NCBI GenBank assembly: GCA_002344055.1
Contig: DDTH01000011.1
Coordinates: 239,712 to 303,711, forward strand
Direction: 5' to 3'
Length of the DNA stretch: 64,000 nt
Source: Sphingomonadales bacterium UBA2369
GTDB lineage: Bacteria > Pseudomonadota > Alphaproteobacteria > Sphingomonadales > Sphingomonadaceae
A program made the position numbers and the translations under genes. Positions 25,907 through 35,309 of this stretch are shown piece by piece (position 1 is the stretch's first letter; every line of letters starts with the position of its first letter). Under the pieces are notes generated by a model, which had not been told where the DNA came from, ran no database searches, and saw only the letters and a program-made list of their open reading frames with translations.

Positions 25907-26322
25907 GTCTGGCTCCGGCGGGGTGCTCGCCTTGCCGCGTTGCACGAACTGGCACTCCCCCTGAACGACTCGCCTTCGCTGTCCACCAATATGTAGGTGA
26001 AGGTTGCCCCGCGCTCCACGAGCGCGCGCAGCGGCCGATTGTTGCACACTTCCCGCGCGACAAAGTGTTGCATCCGGGCTTCGCCGGCAGCGCTGTCCAG
26101 ATCGACCTCGACCTCCATCGTCGTGATGAATTCCGTGCCCCGGGCCTCCATGGCGGTGAAGGTGACCGGGCCGGTGTCGCTCGACTGCGTCATCGGCAAG
26201 CGGCTAGCCATCAGGCGCTCCACCGCGCGAAGTTCCTCGGCGACGCCCCGATCAGCGGCCGGCGGCGGCGCGACGGCGCCCTGCGCGGACAAAGACAGAA
26301 GCAGGCTGGCGACAATCCACAT
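25903..26322 (-). CDS. Hypothetical exported protein
   Basis: A 139-residue protein with an N-terminal signal peptide (LLLSLSAQGAVA-P). The mature part contains a beta-rich domain (TEFITTMEVEVDLDSA, GATFTYILVDSEGESF) and cysteines in EVCNNRPL and SSCNAARR that could pair in the periplasm. No domain is recognised. The C-terminal tail is basic. Confidence 0.65.
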   Translation of the reverse strand: MWIVASLLLSLSAQGAVAPPPAADRGVAEELRAVERLMASRLPMTQSSDTGPVTFTAMEARGTEFITTMEVEVDLDSAAGEARMQHFVAREVCNNRPLRALVERGATFTYILVDSEGESFRGSASSCNAARRAPRRSQT

Positions 26323-26433
26323 CGGCGCTTCCCCCCAAATCAGGCGCTGGACGACAAACCGCGGCGAGGGTGACAGCCAGGACGCTGTCGCGCCAGCGAA
26401 ATCTCGCGCCTCCCGCCGGTTGTCAGGGGCGAA

Positions 26434-26508
<75 letters not shown>

Positions 26509-26601
26509 ATATTCGCTAGCGCTCGCGGCTTCGTCGTGAAGCCTCCGGGCGGCGGACGCGGCGCTATGGCCGCTGGTGGCGCTTTGTGTCAAGGCGCGGT
26601 G

Positions 26602-26745
26602 ATGGCGAAGGACGAAGAGCGCGAGAAAAGGCTGGCCGAGGCGCTGCGCGAGAATCTGAAGCGGCGCAAGGCGCAGGCGCGCGGCGCGGGCGCATCAGGC
26701 GGCGCAGCTAGCGCGGACGATGCTCCGTCCCAAGACCGGCGGTGA
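26602..26745 (+). CDS. Small basic helical protein (47 residues)
   Basis: ATG 26602 follows a weak ribosome site. The product has a highly charged helix (DEEREKRLAEALRENLKRRKAQAR) and an Ala/Gly/Asp-rich tail. The ALRxNLKRRKAQAR pattern is common in small sphingomonad proteins of unknown function. Its last 38 bases overlap the 3' end of the convergent cupin gene. Confidence 0.6.
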   Translation: MAKDEEREKRLAEALRENLKRRKAQARGAGASGGAASADDAPSQDRR

Positions 26746-27106
26746 TGAACAGGGCGGCCGCCTCGCCCTCGACATCGGCGGTGTGCCAGGCGCCGGGCGG
26801 GTTGATCGCATAGTCGCCGGGGCCGAGCGTCACCGTCGCTTTGCCGCCGTCGGCAAATTCCTGATGGAGGACCATGCTGCCTTCGAGGCAGAGCACGACC
26901 TCGTCGCCGGCCGGGTGCATTTCCCACGAATCCCAGCTTTCGCTGAAGCGGTACATGCTGACCAGCCGGCCTTCCGCGCCGTCGGCATCGTGGCGTTCGC
27001 CATAGCCCTGATACCAGTCCATGCCGTTCATTTCCGGCTGGGCGATCGCGCGCGCGCCGGGGCCGAGATGGATCGGGTGGCGGTAGAGGTTCCCGCCCGC
27101 GTTCAC
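26708..27106 (-). CDS. Cupin-domain protein
   Basis: A 132-residue single-domain cupin. The first motif reads WEMHPAGDEVVLCLEGSM and the second YAINPPGAWHTADVEG, giving a HxG-type metal site with Glu and a second His. The chosen start is GTG 27106, whose bases overlap the pepP stop (GTGA); an ATG at 27133 would run 30 bases into that gene. Such cupins bind a metal and a small ligand; no reaction can be assigned. Confidence 0.8.
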   Translation of the reverse strand: MNAGGNLYRHPIHLGPGARAIAQPEMNGMDWYQGYGERHDADGAEGRLVSMYRFSESWDSWEMHPAGDEVVLCLEGSMVLHQEFADGGKATVTLGPGDYAINPPGAWHTADVEGEAAALFITAGLGTEHRPR

Positions 27107-28896
27107 AGCGGCGCGCACTGCGCCTTGAGCCAATCCAGCGCGGCGCCATCCAGCTGCGGGCCGACGATCGCCAGCACCTGGGCGTGATAGGCGTCGGTCC
27201 AGGCGCGCTCCGCCGGGCTGAGCATGTCCACATCGATCAGCTCGCGGGCGATCGGCGCGAAGGTCAGGGTCTCGAAGCCGAGCATGTCCTTTTCCGCGCC
27301 CTCGATCGCGACCGGCACGACCAGCACCAGATTTTCGATGCGGATGCCGTATTCGCCCGTCTTGTAATAGCCGGGCTCGTTGGAGAGGATCATCCCGGCC
27401 TTCAGCGGCTCGTCGCCCCCCGCCTGGCCGGAGCCGACCGGGGCGATGCGCTGCGGGCCTTCATGCACCGCCAGAAAGCTGCCGACGCCGTGGCCCGTGC
27501 CGTGGGCATAATCGACGCCAGCATCCCAAAGCGGGCGGCGGGCGAAGCTGTCCAGCTGGCCGCCGCGCGTGCCAGCCGGGAAGCGGGCCGCGGCGATGCC
27601 GATATGGCCCTGCAGCACCCGGGTGAAGCGGTCGCGCATCTCGGCTGTCGGCTCGCCGATCGCGAGCGTGCGGGTCACGTCGGTGGTGCCGTCCGCATAT
27701 TGTCCGCCCGAATCGACCAGATAGAGCGAGTTCAGCTCCAGCGGGCGATTCGTGGCCTCGTTGACGCGATAATGGATGATCGCGCCGTTCGGACCCGCGC
27801 CGGAAATGGTGTCGAAGCTGAGATCCTTCAGCACGCCGCTCGCAAGACGGAATTCCTCGAGCTTCGCGACCGCCTTCAACTCGTCCACGCCACCCTTCGG
27901 CGCTTCGGTCACGATCCAGTGCAGGAATTTCACCAAGGCGGCGCCGTCGCGGGCCTGGGCGGCGCGATGGCCGGAAATCTCGGCTTCGTTTTTGATCGCC
28001 TTGGGCAGCACGGCCGGATCGCGCTTCGACACGATCTTCGCGCCCGCCGCATCGAGGGCATCGAACACGGCGGCGACCGAAAGCTGCGGATCGACCACGA
28101 TGGTCTTGCCGGCGAGGCTCTTCAGATGCGGTTCGAACGCGTCGCGCTCGTGCAGGCGCACGCCGTTGCCGAGATGCTGGCGCACGTCGTCGCCCACTTT
28201 CTCACCGGCGACGAACAGGTCCGCCGTGCCGTCGGCCTGCACCAAAGCGAAGGCCAGAGCGACGGGGGTGCGCGACACGTCGGCGCCGCGCACGTTGAAG
28301 GTCCAGGCGATGCTGTCCAGCGCCGCCAGCACCGCCGCGTCGGCCTTCTGCTCGCCGAGCCATTCGGCCATCTCCTGACGCTTGGCGGCGGAGGATTTGC
28401 CGGCATATTGATCGCTCTGCACCACGAGCCGCGCGAGTGACGGCTCCGGCCGGTCCGCCCATACCGCGTCGATCGGGTTGCGGCGCACCGCGACCAGTTC
28501 GGCGCCCTTGTCGGCCAGGGCCGCCGTCGCCTTCTCCACCCAGTCGCGCGTGTGCAGCCAAGGATCGTAGCCGATGCGCCCGCCCTCCGGCGCATGTTCG
28601 GACAGATATTCGGCGATGCTGGTCTGCGGGACCGACTGGTAGGACCAATGCGCGGCGTCGACCTGATCGCGCACCTGCAAGGTGTAGCGCCCGTCGGTGA
28701 AGATCGCCGCTTCCTCCGGCAGCACCACGGCCGAGCCGGCCGAGCCTTCGAACCCGGTCAGCCAGGCGAGGCGCTGCGCATATTCGCCGACATATTCGCT
28801 CATATGCTCGTCGGTCAGCGGAACGACGAAGCCATCCAGACGGTCGGCTTTCAATTGTTCGCGGAGCGCCGCGAGACGATCGGCATAAGAAGACAT
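27103..28896 (-). CDS. Xaa-Pro aminopeptidase (M24B, aminopeptidase P)
   Basis: A 597-residue cytosolic metallopeptidase with two N-terminal creatinase-like domains and a C-terminal pita-bread catalytic domain. The metal ligands appear in order: DSGGQYADGTTDVTRT (two Asp), the His of HGTGHGVGSFLAVHE, Glu in LSNEPGYYKTGEYGIR and Glu in IENLVLV. The length and two-domain N-terminus match the long, eukaryotic-type aminopeptidase P rather than E. coli PepP. It removes N-terminal residues before proline. It couples to the cupin gene by GTGA. Confidence 0.94.
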   Translation of the reverse strand: MSSYADRLAALREQLKADRLDGFVVPLTDEHMSEYVGEYAQRLAWLTGFEGSAGSAVVLPEEAAIFTDGRYTLQVRDQVDAAHWSYQSVPQTSIAEYLSEHAPEGGRIGYDPWLHTRDWVEKATAALADKGAELVAVRRNPIDAVWADRPEPSLARLVVQSDQYAGKSSAAKRQEMAEWLGEQKADAAVLAALDSIAWTFNVRGADVSRTPVALAFALVQADGTADLFVAGEKVGDDVRQHLGNGVRLHERDAFEPHLKSLAGKTIVVDPQLSVAAVFDALDAAGAKIVSKRDPAVLPKAIKNEAEISGHRAAQARDGAALVKFLHWIVTEAPKGGVDELKAVAKLEEFRLASGVLKDLSFDTISGAGPNGAIIHYRVNEATNRPLELNSLYLVDSGGQYADGTTDVTRTLAIGEPTAEMRDRFTRVLQGHIGIAAARFPAGTRGGQLDSFARRPLWDAGVDYAHGTGHGVGSFLAVHEGPQRIAPVGSGQAGGDEPLKAGMILSNEPGYYKTGEYGIRIENLVLVVPVAIEGAEKDMLGFETLTFAPIARELIDVDMLSPAERAWTDAYHAQVLAIVGPQLDGAALDWLKAQCAPL

Positions 28897-28987
28897 AAGG
28901 CACCTTCACGAATGCGGGGGCGAAGGTCTAGTTAGGCGCTCTCACACCGCAGCGCCAGACCGGCGCGCCGCCCGCCGGGGGACGTCT

Positions 28988-31144
28988 ATGCGCCTGTTGC
29001 CACTCGCCTTGCTCGCCGCTTTCGCCACCCCGCTTTTCGCCCAACCCGTGTCCCAAAGAGGCCCGATGACCAAGCCAGCCGATCTTCCCGCCGCGCCCCG
29101 CGCCGAGCAGCGCCCGCACAGCTATGAGCGCCACGGCGTTACCGTGCAGGACAATTATGCGTGGCTGCGCGATTCGTCCTACCCGGTCGTCGATGACGCG
29201 GACGTGCTGAACTATCTCAAGGCGGAGAATGCCTATTTCGAGGCGGCGATGGCGCCGCACCAGCCGCTGATCGAGACCCTGTTCCAGGAGATGCGCGGGC
29301 GGATCAAGGAGGACGACGCCTCCGTGCCCGTGAAGGACGGCGACTGGCTCTATTGGTGGGCGTTCGACACTGGCGCGCAGTACCGCAAATGGTTCCGGCG
29401 GCCGGCCGCGGGCGGCGAAGCCCGGGTGATCTATGACGAGCCGCGCGAGGCCGAGGGGAAGGAATATTTCCGGCTGGGCGCGATGACGATCAGCCCGGAC
29501 GGCCGCCGCGCCGCGATCCTCGTGGACGATGACGGCTCCGAGCGGTTCGCGCTGAAGATCCGCGATCTCGCCACCGGCCAGGATGTGGAGACGGTGACCG
29601 AGGTGGGCATCGGCGAGCCGGTCTGGACCGCCGACAGCCAGGGCGTCGTCTATACCGAGGTGAACGAGAATTGGCGCAGCTATCGCGCCCGTTTGCACCG
29701 ACTGGGCCGGCCGCCGGCCGAAGACCGGACCTTGTACGAGGAGACCGAGAATATCGCTTTCTCGGTCGGCGTCGGGAAGACGCAGGACCGGCGCTGGATC
29801 GTCATCCAGACCGGCGAGAACAGTTCGAACGAGACCCGGCTGGTCCCGGCGGACAATCCCGAGGCGGCGCCGATCCTGGTCGCGGCGCGGCGGCCGGATA
29901 TCCAATATTCCATCGATTCAGCGCACGGGAAATTGTGGATCCTGACCAATGACGACCACATCAATTTCCGCATCGCCGAGGCCGATCCGGCGCGGCCGGG
30001 CGAGTGGCGCACCGTCATCGCTGGCTCGGATGAAGTCTATCTGCGCGGCATCTCCTCGTTCCGCGACCATCTGGTGATCAGCGAGCGAGTGAACGGCCTC
30101 GATCAGGTGCGGCTGCGCGCATATGATGGCAGCGAGGAGCGGGTGCCGTTCCGGGAGGCGAGCTACACCGCCAGCCCCGCCGGAAATGCGGAATATGCGC
30201 CGGCGGCTTACCGGCTGTCCTACAGCTCGATGGTCACGCCGCCGACCGTCTATGACTATCACCCGGCCGACGACCGGCTGGAGGTGCTGAAGGTCCAGGA
30301 AATCCCGTCGGGCTACGACCCGAGCCAGTACGTTACCGAGCGGCTGATGATCCCCTCGCGCGACGGCAAGCTGGTTCCGGTGTCGCTCGTCCATCGCCGC
30401 GGCTTCGAGCGCAACGGGCAGGCGCCGCTCTTCCTCTACGCTTATGGCGCCTATGGCTATGCCGTTCCGCCCGCCTTCAATGCCAACCGCCTGAGCCTGG
30501 TCGATCGCGGCTACACCGTCGCCATCGCCCACATAAGGGGCGGCGACGATCTGGGTTACGGCTGGTATCTGCAGGGCAAGCTGAACCAGCGCACCAACAC
30601 GTTCAACGACTTCGTTGACGTGGCGAAGGGGCTGATCGAGCAGCGCTACACCAGCGCGGGCCGGATCGCGATCTCCGGCGGCTCGGCGGGCGGCGAATTA
30701 ATGGGCGCGGTGGTCAATAGCGATCCGGAGCTGTGGGGCGCGGTGGTGGCCGATGTGCCGTTCGTGGATGTGGTCAACACCATGCTGGACGATACTTTGC
30801 CGCTGACCCCGGGCGAGTGGAACGAATGGGGCAATCCGATCACGGACGCGCAAGCCTTCCGCTACATGCTGAGCTACAGCCCCTACGACAATGTGCGGGC
30901 GCAGGCTTACCCGCCGATGTTCATCACCGGCGGCCTGAACGACCCGCGCGTCACCTATTGGGAGCCGGCCAAGTGGAATGCGCGGCTGCGCGAGCTGCGG
31001 ACCGACAACAATCTGCAACTGATGAAGATCAATATGGGCGCGGGCCATGGCGGCCAGTCGGGGCGCTGGAGCGCGCTGCGCGAGGTGGCGGAATCCTACG
31101 CCTTCATGCTGACCCAGAATGCGGGCGGCACCGGCGCGCGCTAA
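28988..31144 (+). CDS. Oligopeptidase B / prolyl oligopeptidase (S9A), exported
   Basis: A 718-residue protein with a signal peptide (FATPLFA-Q), a seven-bladed propeller and a C-terminal hydrolase domain. The triad is S566 in SGGSAGGE, D652 in GGLNDPRV and H687 in GAGHGGQSG. The propeller start PPHSYERHGVTVQDNYAWLRD-like block (HSYERHGVTVQDNYAWLRD) is typical of oligopeptidase B. It should cut short peptides after basic residues. Together with the DPP-IV and aminopeptidase P genes it points to peptide use. Confidence 0.93.
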   Translation: MRLLPLALLAAFATPLFAQPVSQRGPMTKPADLPAAPRAEQRPHSYERHGVTVQDNYAWLRDSSYPVVDDADVLNYLKAENAYFEAAMAPHQPLIETLFQEMRGRIKEDDASVPVKDGDWLYWWAFDTGAQYRKWFRRPAAGGEARVIYDEPREAEGKEYFRLGAMTISPDGRRAAILVDDDGSERFALKIRDLATGQDVETVTEVGIGEPVWTADSQGVVYTEVNENWRSYRARLHRLGRPPAEDRTLYEETENIAFSVGVGKTQDRRWIVIQTGENSSNETRLVPADNPEAAPILVAARRPDIQYSIDSAHGKLWILTNDDHINFRIAEADPARPGEWRTVIAGSDEVYLRGISSFRDHLVISERVNGLDQVRLRAYDGSEERVPFREASYTASPAGNAEYAPAAYRLSYSSMVTPPTVYDYHPADDRLEVLKVQEIPSGYDPSQYVTERLMIPSRDGKLVPVSLVHRRGFERNGQAPLFLYAYGAYGYAVPPAFNANRLSLVDRGYTVAIAHIRGGDDLGYGWYLQGKLNQRTNTFNDFVDVAKGLIEQRYTSAGRIAISGGSAGGELMGAVVNSDPELWGAVVADVPFVDVVNTMLDDTLPLTPGEWNEWGNPITDAQAFRYMLSYSPYDNVRAQAYPPMFITGGLNDPRVTYWEPAKWNARLRELRTDNNLQLMKINMGAGHGGQSGRWSALREVAESYAFMLTQNAGGTGAR

Positions 31145-31160
31145 GGCAGGAGAAACGACG

Positions 31161-31730
31161 ATGCTGGTGAAATGGCTGGTTCCAGTCGCGGGCGCGGCGC
31201 TCGCCACGACGGCGGTCGCACAGGATTACACGCCTGCCCCGCCGCAGATTCAAGGCGAGATCACGATGAGCGACGATGCGGACGGCGAGGGCCGCCGCTA
31301 TGACGATTATCCGGTCGAACTGGTGCGCGGGCAGCGCATCATGATCACCGCCGCGCCCGCCGCAGGCAGCCGGGTCGTGCCGCATATCGAATTGTTCGCG
31401 CATGGTGGGCCGACGCCGCTCTCCCGCCGGCCGGCCGAAGGCGATGCGCGCACCGCGCGGCTGGGCTTCACCGCGCCATCGACGGGTGTGTTCACCATCC
31501 GCGTCGTTTCGGGCAGCCCGGCGGCCGGGCGCTACACGCTCGCCATCCGGCACAATCCGGCCCCTTCCATCACGCGCAACCCGGTCACCGGGGGACCACG
31601 CGGCGCCGTCATCGGTTCGCCCGCGCCGCCGATCCCCACCGACCCCGTCGAACCGGTCGGCAGCGGCGTCGGCTCGGGTCCCCTGTCGCGCTTCATCATC
31701 TGCCCGGGCCACCCGCGCTGCCCGCGATGA
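31161..31730 (+). CDS. Hypothetical secreted beta-sandwich protein
   Basis: A 189-residue protein starting at ATG 31161, with GCAGGAG upstream. A signal peptide (ALATTAVA-Q) precedes a domain resembling bacterial pre-peptidase C-terminal sandwiches (DDYPVELVRGQRIMITAAP, RLGFTAPSTGVFTIRVVSGSPAAGRYTLAI). The tail is rich in Pro and Gly and ends CPGHPRCPR. It follows the oligopeptidase gene by 16 bases, so both may be one transcript. Function unknown. Confidence 0.7.
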   Translation: MLVKWLVPVAGAALATTAVAQDYTPAPPQIQGEITMSDDADGEGRRYDDYPVELVRGQRIMITAAPAAGSRVVPHIELFAHGGPTPLSRRPAEGDARTARLGFTAPSTGVFTIRVVSGSPAAGRYTLAIRHNPAPSITRNPVTGGPRGAVIGSPAPPIPTDPVEPVGSGVGSGPLSRFIICPGHPRCPR

Positions 31731-32119
31731 ACGGGTTCGCGCGCAGCTTCACGGCGGCACCGGAGCATATCGACGAGCTCGGACATGTGAACAATGCCGT
31801 GTGGGTGCAGTGGATCCAACGCCTCGCGACCGACCATTGGTATGCGCTTGCCGATCCGGCCGATGCGGAGCTCTATATCTGGGTGATCACCCGGCATGAG
31901 ATCGACTATCTGCGGCCGTTGCTGGTCGGCGAGACGGCGCATGGCCGCACCTGGGTCGGCGACGAGCCGCGCGGGGCGCGGTTCGACCGGTTGATGGAAT
32001 TCACCGGCGCGGACGGGAAGACGTTGCTGAAGGCGCGGACGACCTGGGCGATCATCGACAAGGCAAGCGGACGGCCGATCCGGGTGCCTCCCGCAATCGT
32101 CGAGCGGTTCCGGGGCTAA
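31727..32119 (+). CDS. Acyl-CoA thioesterase (4HBT hot-dog fold)
   Basis: A 130-residue hot-dog protein. The segment HIDELGHVNNAVWVQWIQRLATDHW is the thioesterase active-site helix (D-x-x-G-H-V-N-N). The start overlaps the preceding stop (ATGA), so it is translationally coupled to the secreted protein upstream. It likely hydrolyses acyl-CoA in the cytosol; acyl chain unknown. Confidence 0.85.
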   Translation: MNGFARSFTAAPEHIDELGHVNNAVWVQWIQRLATDHWYALADPADAELYIWVITRHEIDYLRPLLVGETAHGRTWVGDEPRGARFDRLMEFTGADGKTLLKARTTWAIIDKASGRPIRVPPAIVERFRG

Positions 32120-32910
32120 CGCTCCAGCTGCTCGAGCACTTTGCGCAGCACATCCTTGTTGGTCATGTAGCCGATGTGGCTGCAATTGACCTGGATCTGG
32201 CGGTCGGACTCATTGGGCGCGCCGCGGGCGCAGACCGGGGCGACGATGCCGTCGCCGCGTGACCACAAAGCCGTGGTCGGCACTGGCGGCTTTTCGTTGA
32301 GTTTCACGTCGAACGGGGTCTGATCGACCGGATAGCCGGCGACCTTTTCATAGGTGCGCCACAGGTTGTTCGCGCGCGGATCGCCGGAGAAAGGCGTGCC
32401 CATGGTGATGACCTTGGCGATCTTTTCCGGCTTCAGCTTGGCGACCTCGCGCGCGTAGAGGCCACCGAAGCTCCAGCCGAGGATGATGATCTTGCCGTCG
32501 CCGGCAATCTGATCGACCAGCCGCTCCACCTCGGCCAGCATGTTGCGGCAGGCGCCCTTGTTGGTGCCGAGGCCCCAGCCATGCACTTCCCAGCCGCGCG
32601 CGGTGAGCGCCTCGCGGAACGGTTTGGTGCTGAGGTCGCTGGCCAGGAAACCGGGCAGGACCAGGACCGGCGGGCGGTCGCAGCCGGGCGCGCGGGTCGG
32701 CTGGATCGGCGGGGTGCGGATGGCCTTGAGGCGCATGTCGCACCAGGCGGCGACCTCGCGCAAAGCCAGCGCCTTGTTCGGCGGCTGCCGGTCGCGTTCG
32801 CGGCGGCGGGCAATATCGTCCAGGCTGGTGCCCCCGCGCAGCAGCGCAAGCTGGGCCAAGGCCACCGCCTTGGCACGCGCCGCCACGGGAAGGCCCGCCG
32901 GCTGCTTCAC
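32116..32910 (-). CDS. Alpha/beta hydrolase
   Basis: A 264-residue protein with a helical N-terminal extension, then PPVLVLPGFLASD (oxyanion-hole strand), the nucleophile S147 in ILGWSFGGLYA, the Asp in SRGDGIV and the His in CSHIGYM. It starts at GTG 32910 in a GTGA overlap with serS and has no signal peptide. The substrate is unknown; the LPGFL and GxGxNKG pattern resembles esterase/lipase-like proteins. Confidence 0.85.
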   Translation of the reverse strand: MKQPAGLPVAARAKAVALAQLALLRGGTSLDDIARRRERDRQPPNKALALREVAAWCDMRLKAIRTPPIQPTRAPGCDRPPVLVLPGFLASDLSTKPFREALTARGWEVHGWGLGTNKGACRNMLAEVERLVDQIAGDGKIIILGWSFGGLYAREVAKLKPEKIAKVITMGTPFSGDPRANNLWRTYEKVAGYPVDQTPFDVKLNEKPPVPTTALWSRGDGIVAPVCARGAPNESDRQIQVNCSHIGYMTNKDVLRKVLEQLER

Positions 32911-34166
32911 AGATATTCGCCGCCCATCAGGGACTGAAGCGCCGCCGGGAGACGGACGCGGCCGTCTTCGGTCTGGTGATTTTCGAGCAGGGGCACGAGG
33001 ATGCGGGGCGACGCGAGCGCGGTATTGTTCAGCGTGTGGACGAAGCGGACCTTCCGCTCCTCATCCCGCCAGCGCAGGTTCGCCCGGCGCGCTTGCCAGT
33101 CGTGCAGCGTCGAGCAGCTGTGCGTCTCGCGATATTTGCCAAGGCTGGGCACCCAGCTCTCGATATCGTTCATCCGGAACTTGCCCGTCCCCATATCCCC
33201 GGTCGAAGTCTCGATCACTTGATAGGGAATTTCAAGCGCCTGCAGCATCGCTTCGGCGTGATGCAGCAGCTGCTGGTGCCACTTCGCGCTCTCGTCGGCG
33301 TCGTCGCGGCAGATGATGTACTGCTCCAGCTTGTAGAATTGGTGGACCCGCAGCAGGCCGCGCACGTCGCGCCCGGCGCTGCCCGCCTCGCGCCGGAAGC
33401 AGGGCGAATAGCCGGCATAGAGGATGGGGAGCTTGTCCGCTTCGATGATCTCGCCGCTGTGCAGGCCGGTCAAAGCGATCTCGCCGGTGCCCGCCAGATA
33501 CAGATCGTCGGCGGGGACGTGATAGGCCTCTTCCTCATGGCCCGGAAAATGGCCGGTGCCGACAAAAGCCTGCGGGCGCGCCAGCGCCGGGACGGTCATC
33601 AAAGTGAAGCCCGCCGCTTCCAGCCGCTGCATCGCCCAGACCATCAGCATCTGTTCGAGCAGGGCCAGCCGGCCCTTCAGGCAATAAGTGCGCGAGCCGG
33701 AAACCTGGGTGATCCGGGCGAGATCGGCCCAGTCATTCTTCTCCATCAAGGCGACATGATCGAGCGGCTCGAAATCGAATTCGCGCACCGCGCCTTCGGT
33801 GCGGATCACGGTGTTGAACGACTCGTCCGGGCCGACCGGCGCGCCGTCCCAGGGGATGTTCGGCACGCGCAGCAACATCGCCTGCAACTCATCCTCGGCC
33901 GCCTTGGATGCCTCTTCCGCCGCCGCGATCTCGCCGGAAATCGCCTTGGAGCGGGCGCCGAGTCCGGCTTTCTCCTCGGGCGCGGCATCCTTGAAGCGGC
34001 TGCTGATCTCGTTGCGCTCGGTGCGCAGGCCGTCCGCGCGCGTCTTCGCCTCGCGCACCGCGCCGTCCACCGCGAGCAGCCGGTCGACGTCGAGCGTCAC
34101 ATTCTTCGCCGCCGCGGCCGCCTTCACGGCATCGGGATTGTCACGGATGAAGGCGAGGCTGAGCAA
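32907..34166 (-). CDS. serS: Seryl-tRNA synthetase
   Basis: A 419-residue class II synthetase. An N-terminal coiled-coil arm (residues 30-110: VREAKTRADGLRTERNEISSRF, EEASKAAEDELQAM) binds the long variable arm of tRNA-Ser. The catalytic core has motif 2 FRREAGSAGRDVRGLLRVHQF and motif 3 HTLNNTALASPRILVPLLENHQ. It charges tRNA-Ser (and tRNA-Sec). A tRNA-Ser(GCT) is elsewhere in the window at 48537. Confidence 0.97.
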   Translation of the reverse strand: MLSLAFIRDNPDAVKAAAAAKNVTLDVDRLLAVDGAVREAKTRADGLRTERNEISSRFKDAAPEEKAGLGARSKAISGEIAAAEEASKAAEDELQAMLLRVPNIPWDGAPVGPDESFNTVIRTEGAVREFDFEPLDHVALMEKNDWADLARITQVSGSRTYCLKGRLALLEQMLMVWAMQRLEAAGFTLMTVPALARPQAFVGTGHFPGHEEEAYHVPADDLYLAGTGEIALTGLHSGEIIEADKLPILYAGYSPCFRREAGSAGRDVRGLLRVHQFYKLEQYIICRDDADESAKWHQQLLHHAEAMLQALEIPYQVIETSTGDMGTGKFRMNDIESWVPSLGKYRETHSCSTLHDWQARRANLRWRDEERKVRFVHTLNNTALASPRILVPLLENHQTEDGRVRLPAALQSLMGGEYL

Positions 34167-34228
34167 GGGAGCGGACTCCGGTCAAAGTTCAAAAGCGGGC
34201 CGCCTGATGCGACCGTAATCGCGAAAGA

Positions 34229-34687
34229 TCAATCGCGCGCGAGGTGGAGCACTTCCTCGCGTACCTTCACGACACGGATCGCGATGCTGATCTCGGCGAG
34301 AAACAGCAGCAAACCGACGACCAGGGTCGCCATCGCCGTGATGAAGAGGGCCGACACCCAGTCCGCATGGCCCGCCGCGTTCAGGAATTCGACAAAGAGC
34401 AGGATGACCAGCAGGCAGATCAGGATGCCGCCCGCCGTAATGAAGCCGACCGAGGCGTGGCACAATTTCATCCGCCGCCCGAGCGAGCCGAGCTCCGTCA
34501 CGGCGAGGCTGCGCTCCTCGCCCGGCTCGGCCGGAAAATTCTTCTCCAGGTCCCGCGCGCGGTCGATGATGCGCGCCAGCCGCACCGCGACCACGTTGAG
34601 CAGATTGCCGATCGCCACCAGAATCAGCGCCGGCGCAACGGCGAGCTGGATCGCCTGACCAATCTCCGAAGTCACTTGAGGCATCAT
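34229..34687 (-). CDS. DUF2721 membrane protein
   Basis: A 152-residue protein with three hydrophobic segments: QLAVAPALILVAIGNLLNVVAVRL, CHASVGFITAGGILICLLVILLFVEFL and LFITAMATLVVGLLLFLAEISIAIRVV. The cytosolic loop has the family's LARIIDRARDLE. DUF2721 proteins are common inner-membrane proteins of unknown role. Two adjacent ATG codons (34687, 34684) could start it. Confidence 0.85.
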   Translation of the reverse strand: MMPQVTSEIGQAIQLAVAPALILVAIGNLLNVVAVRLARIIDRARDLEKNFPAEPGEERSLAVTELGSLGRRMKLCHASVGFITAGGILICLLVILLFVEFLNAAGHADWVSALFITAMATLVVGLLLFLAEISIAIRVVKVREEVLHLARD

Positions 34688-34739
34688 TGCGGCGGCGTAG
34701 CATCCGCAATCCTATCGCGGAAGCGGCCAAGAATCCTTA

Positions 34740-35261
34740 CTAGCGCAGGATCATCTCGCTGCCGCTCATGCGCACTTCCTCGAGCCGGGAGAGATAGGTC
34801 TGGCCGAGCAAAGAGACTTCCAGCCCTTCCAGCACCACCCCGTCCAGATTGCGGACCTCACGGCCATCGACGGCGATGCGGGAGATGGTGACGGGATGGC
34901 CGCGCACCGGGCCGCTCGCGCCCGTGCCGATCACCGCGAACCTTGCCGGGTCCACCATGATCCCGGCCCGCCGCGCATCCTCCTGGGTCAGCGCCACCGT
35001 GCTCGCGCCGGTATCGACCACCAGCCGGATCGGCTGCCCGTTCACCTGCGCCGCCGCGTAGAAATGGCCGTTCGCCTCGCGGGCCAGCCGCGTCTCCCCG
35101 CCCCAGCGCGCGGCCTGCTGCGGCGTGGCGGGTCTGGACGCAGGCTTCGCGGCCTTCTCTGCCTTGGGCGGCTCGACCGGCGCATCCGACACATGCTCGA
35201 ACGGCGTGGCCAGGCCAATGGCCAGCCCGCCGGCGATCACGAGGAAAAGCGCGCCCTTCAT
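34740..35261 (-). CDS. Retropepsin-like aspartic protease, membrane-anchored
   Basis: A 173-residue protein with an N-terminal hydrophobic anchor (LFLVIAGGLAIGLA) and a single retroviral-type aspartic protease domain. The active-site motif VVDTGASTVAL places the aspartate at residue 83; the matching ILGQTYL-type segment appears as VSLLGQTYLSRL. This is the TIGR02281-type clan AA family found in alphaproteobacteria, which must dimerise to be active. It faces the periplasm. Confidence 0.88.
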   Translation of the reverse strand: MKGALFLVIAGGLAIGLATPFEHVSDAPVEPPKAEKAAKPASRPATPQQAARWGGETRLAREANGHFYAAAQVNGQPIRLVVDTGASTVALTQEDARRAGIMVDPARFAVIGTGASGPVRGHPVTISRIAVDGREVRNLDGVVLEGLEVSLLGQTYLSRLEEVRMSGSEMILR

Positions 35262-35309
35262 GCCGTGGCCTTAGCGCGCGCGGGGCTTCGGCCCGGTGAA
35301 GGGCGATGG

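Noticed and set aside
32976..34658. 560-codon plus-strand frame
   Set aside because: Antisense shadow of serS and the DUF2721 gene.
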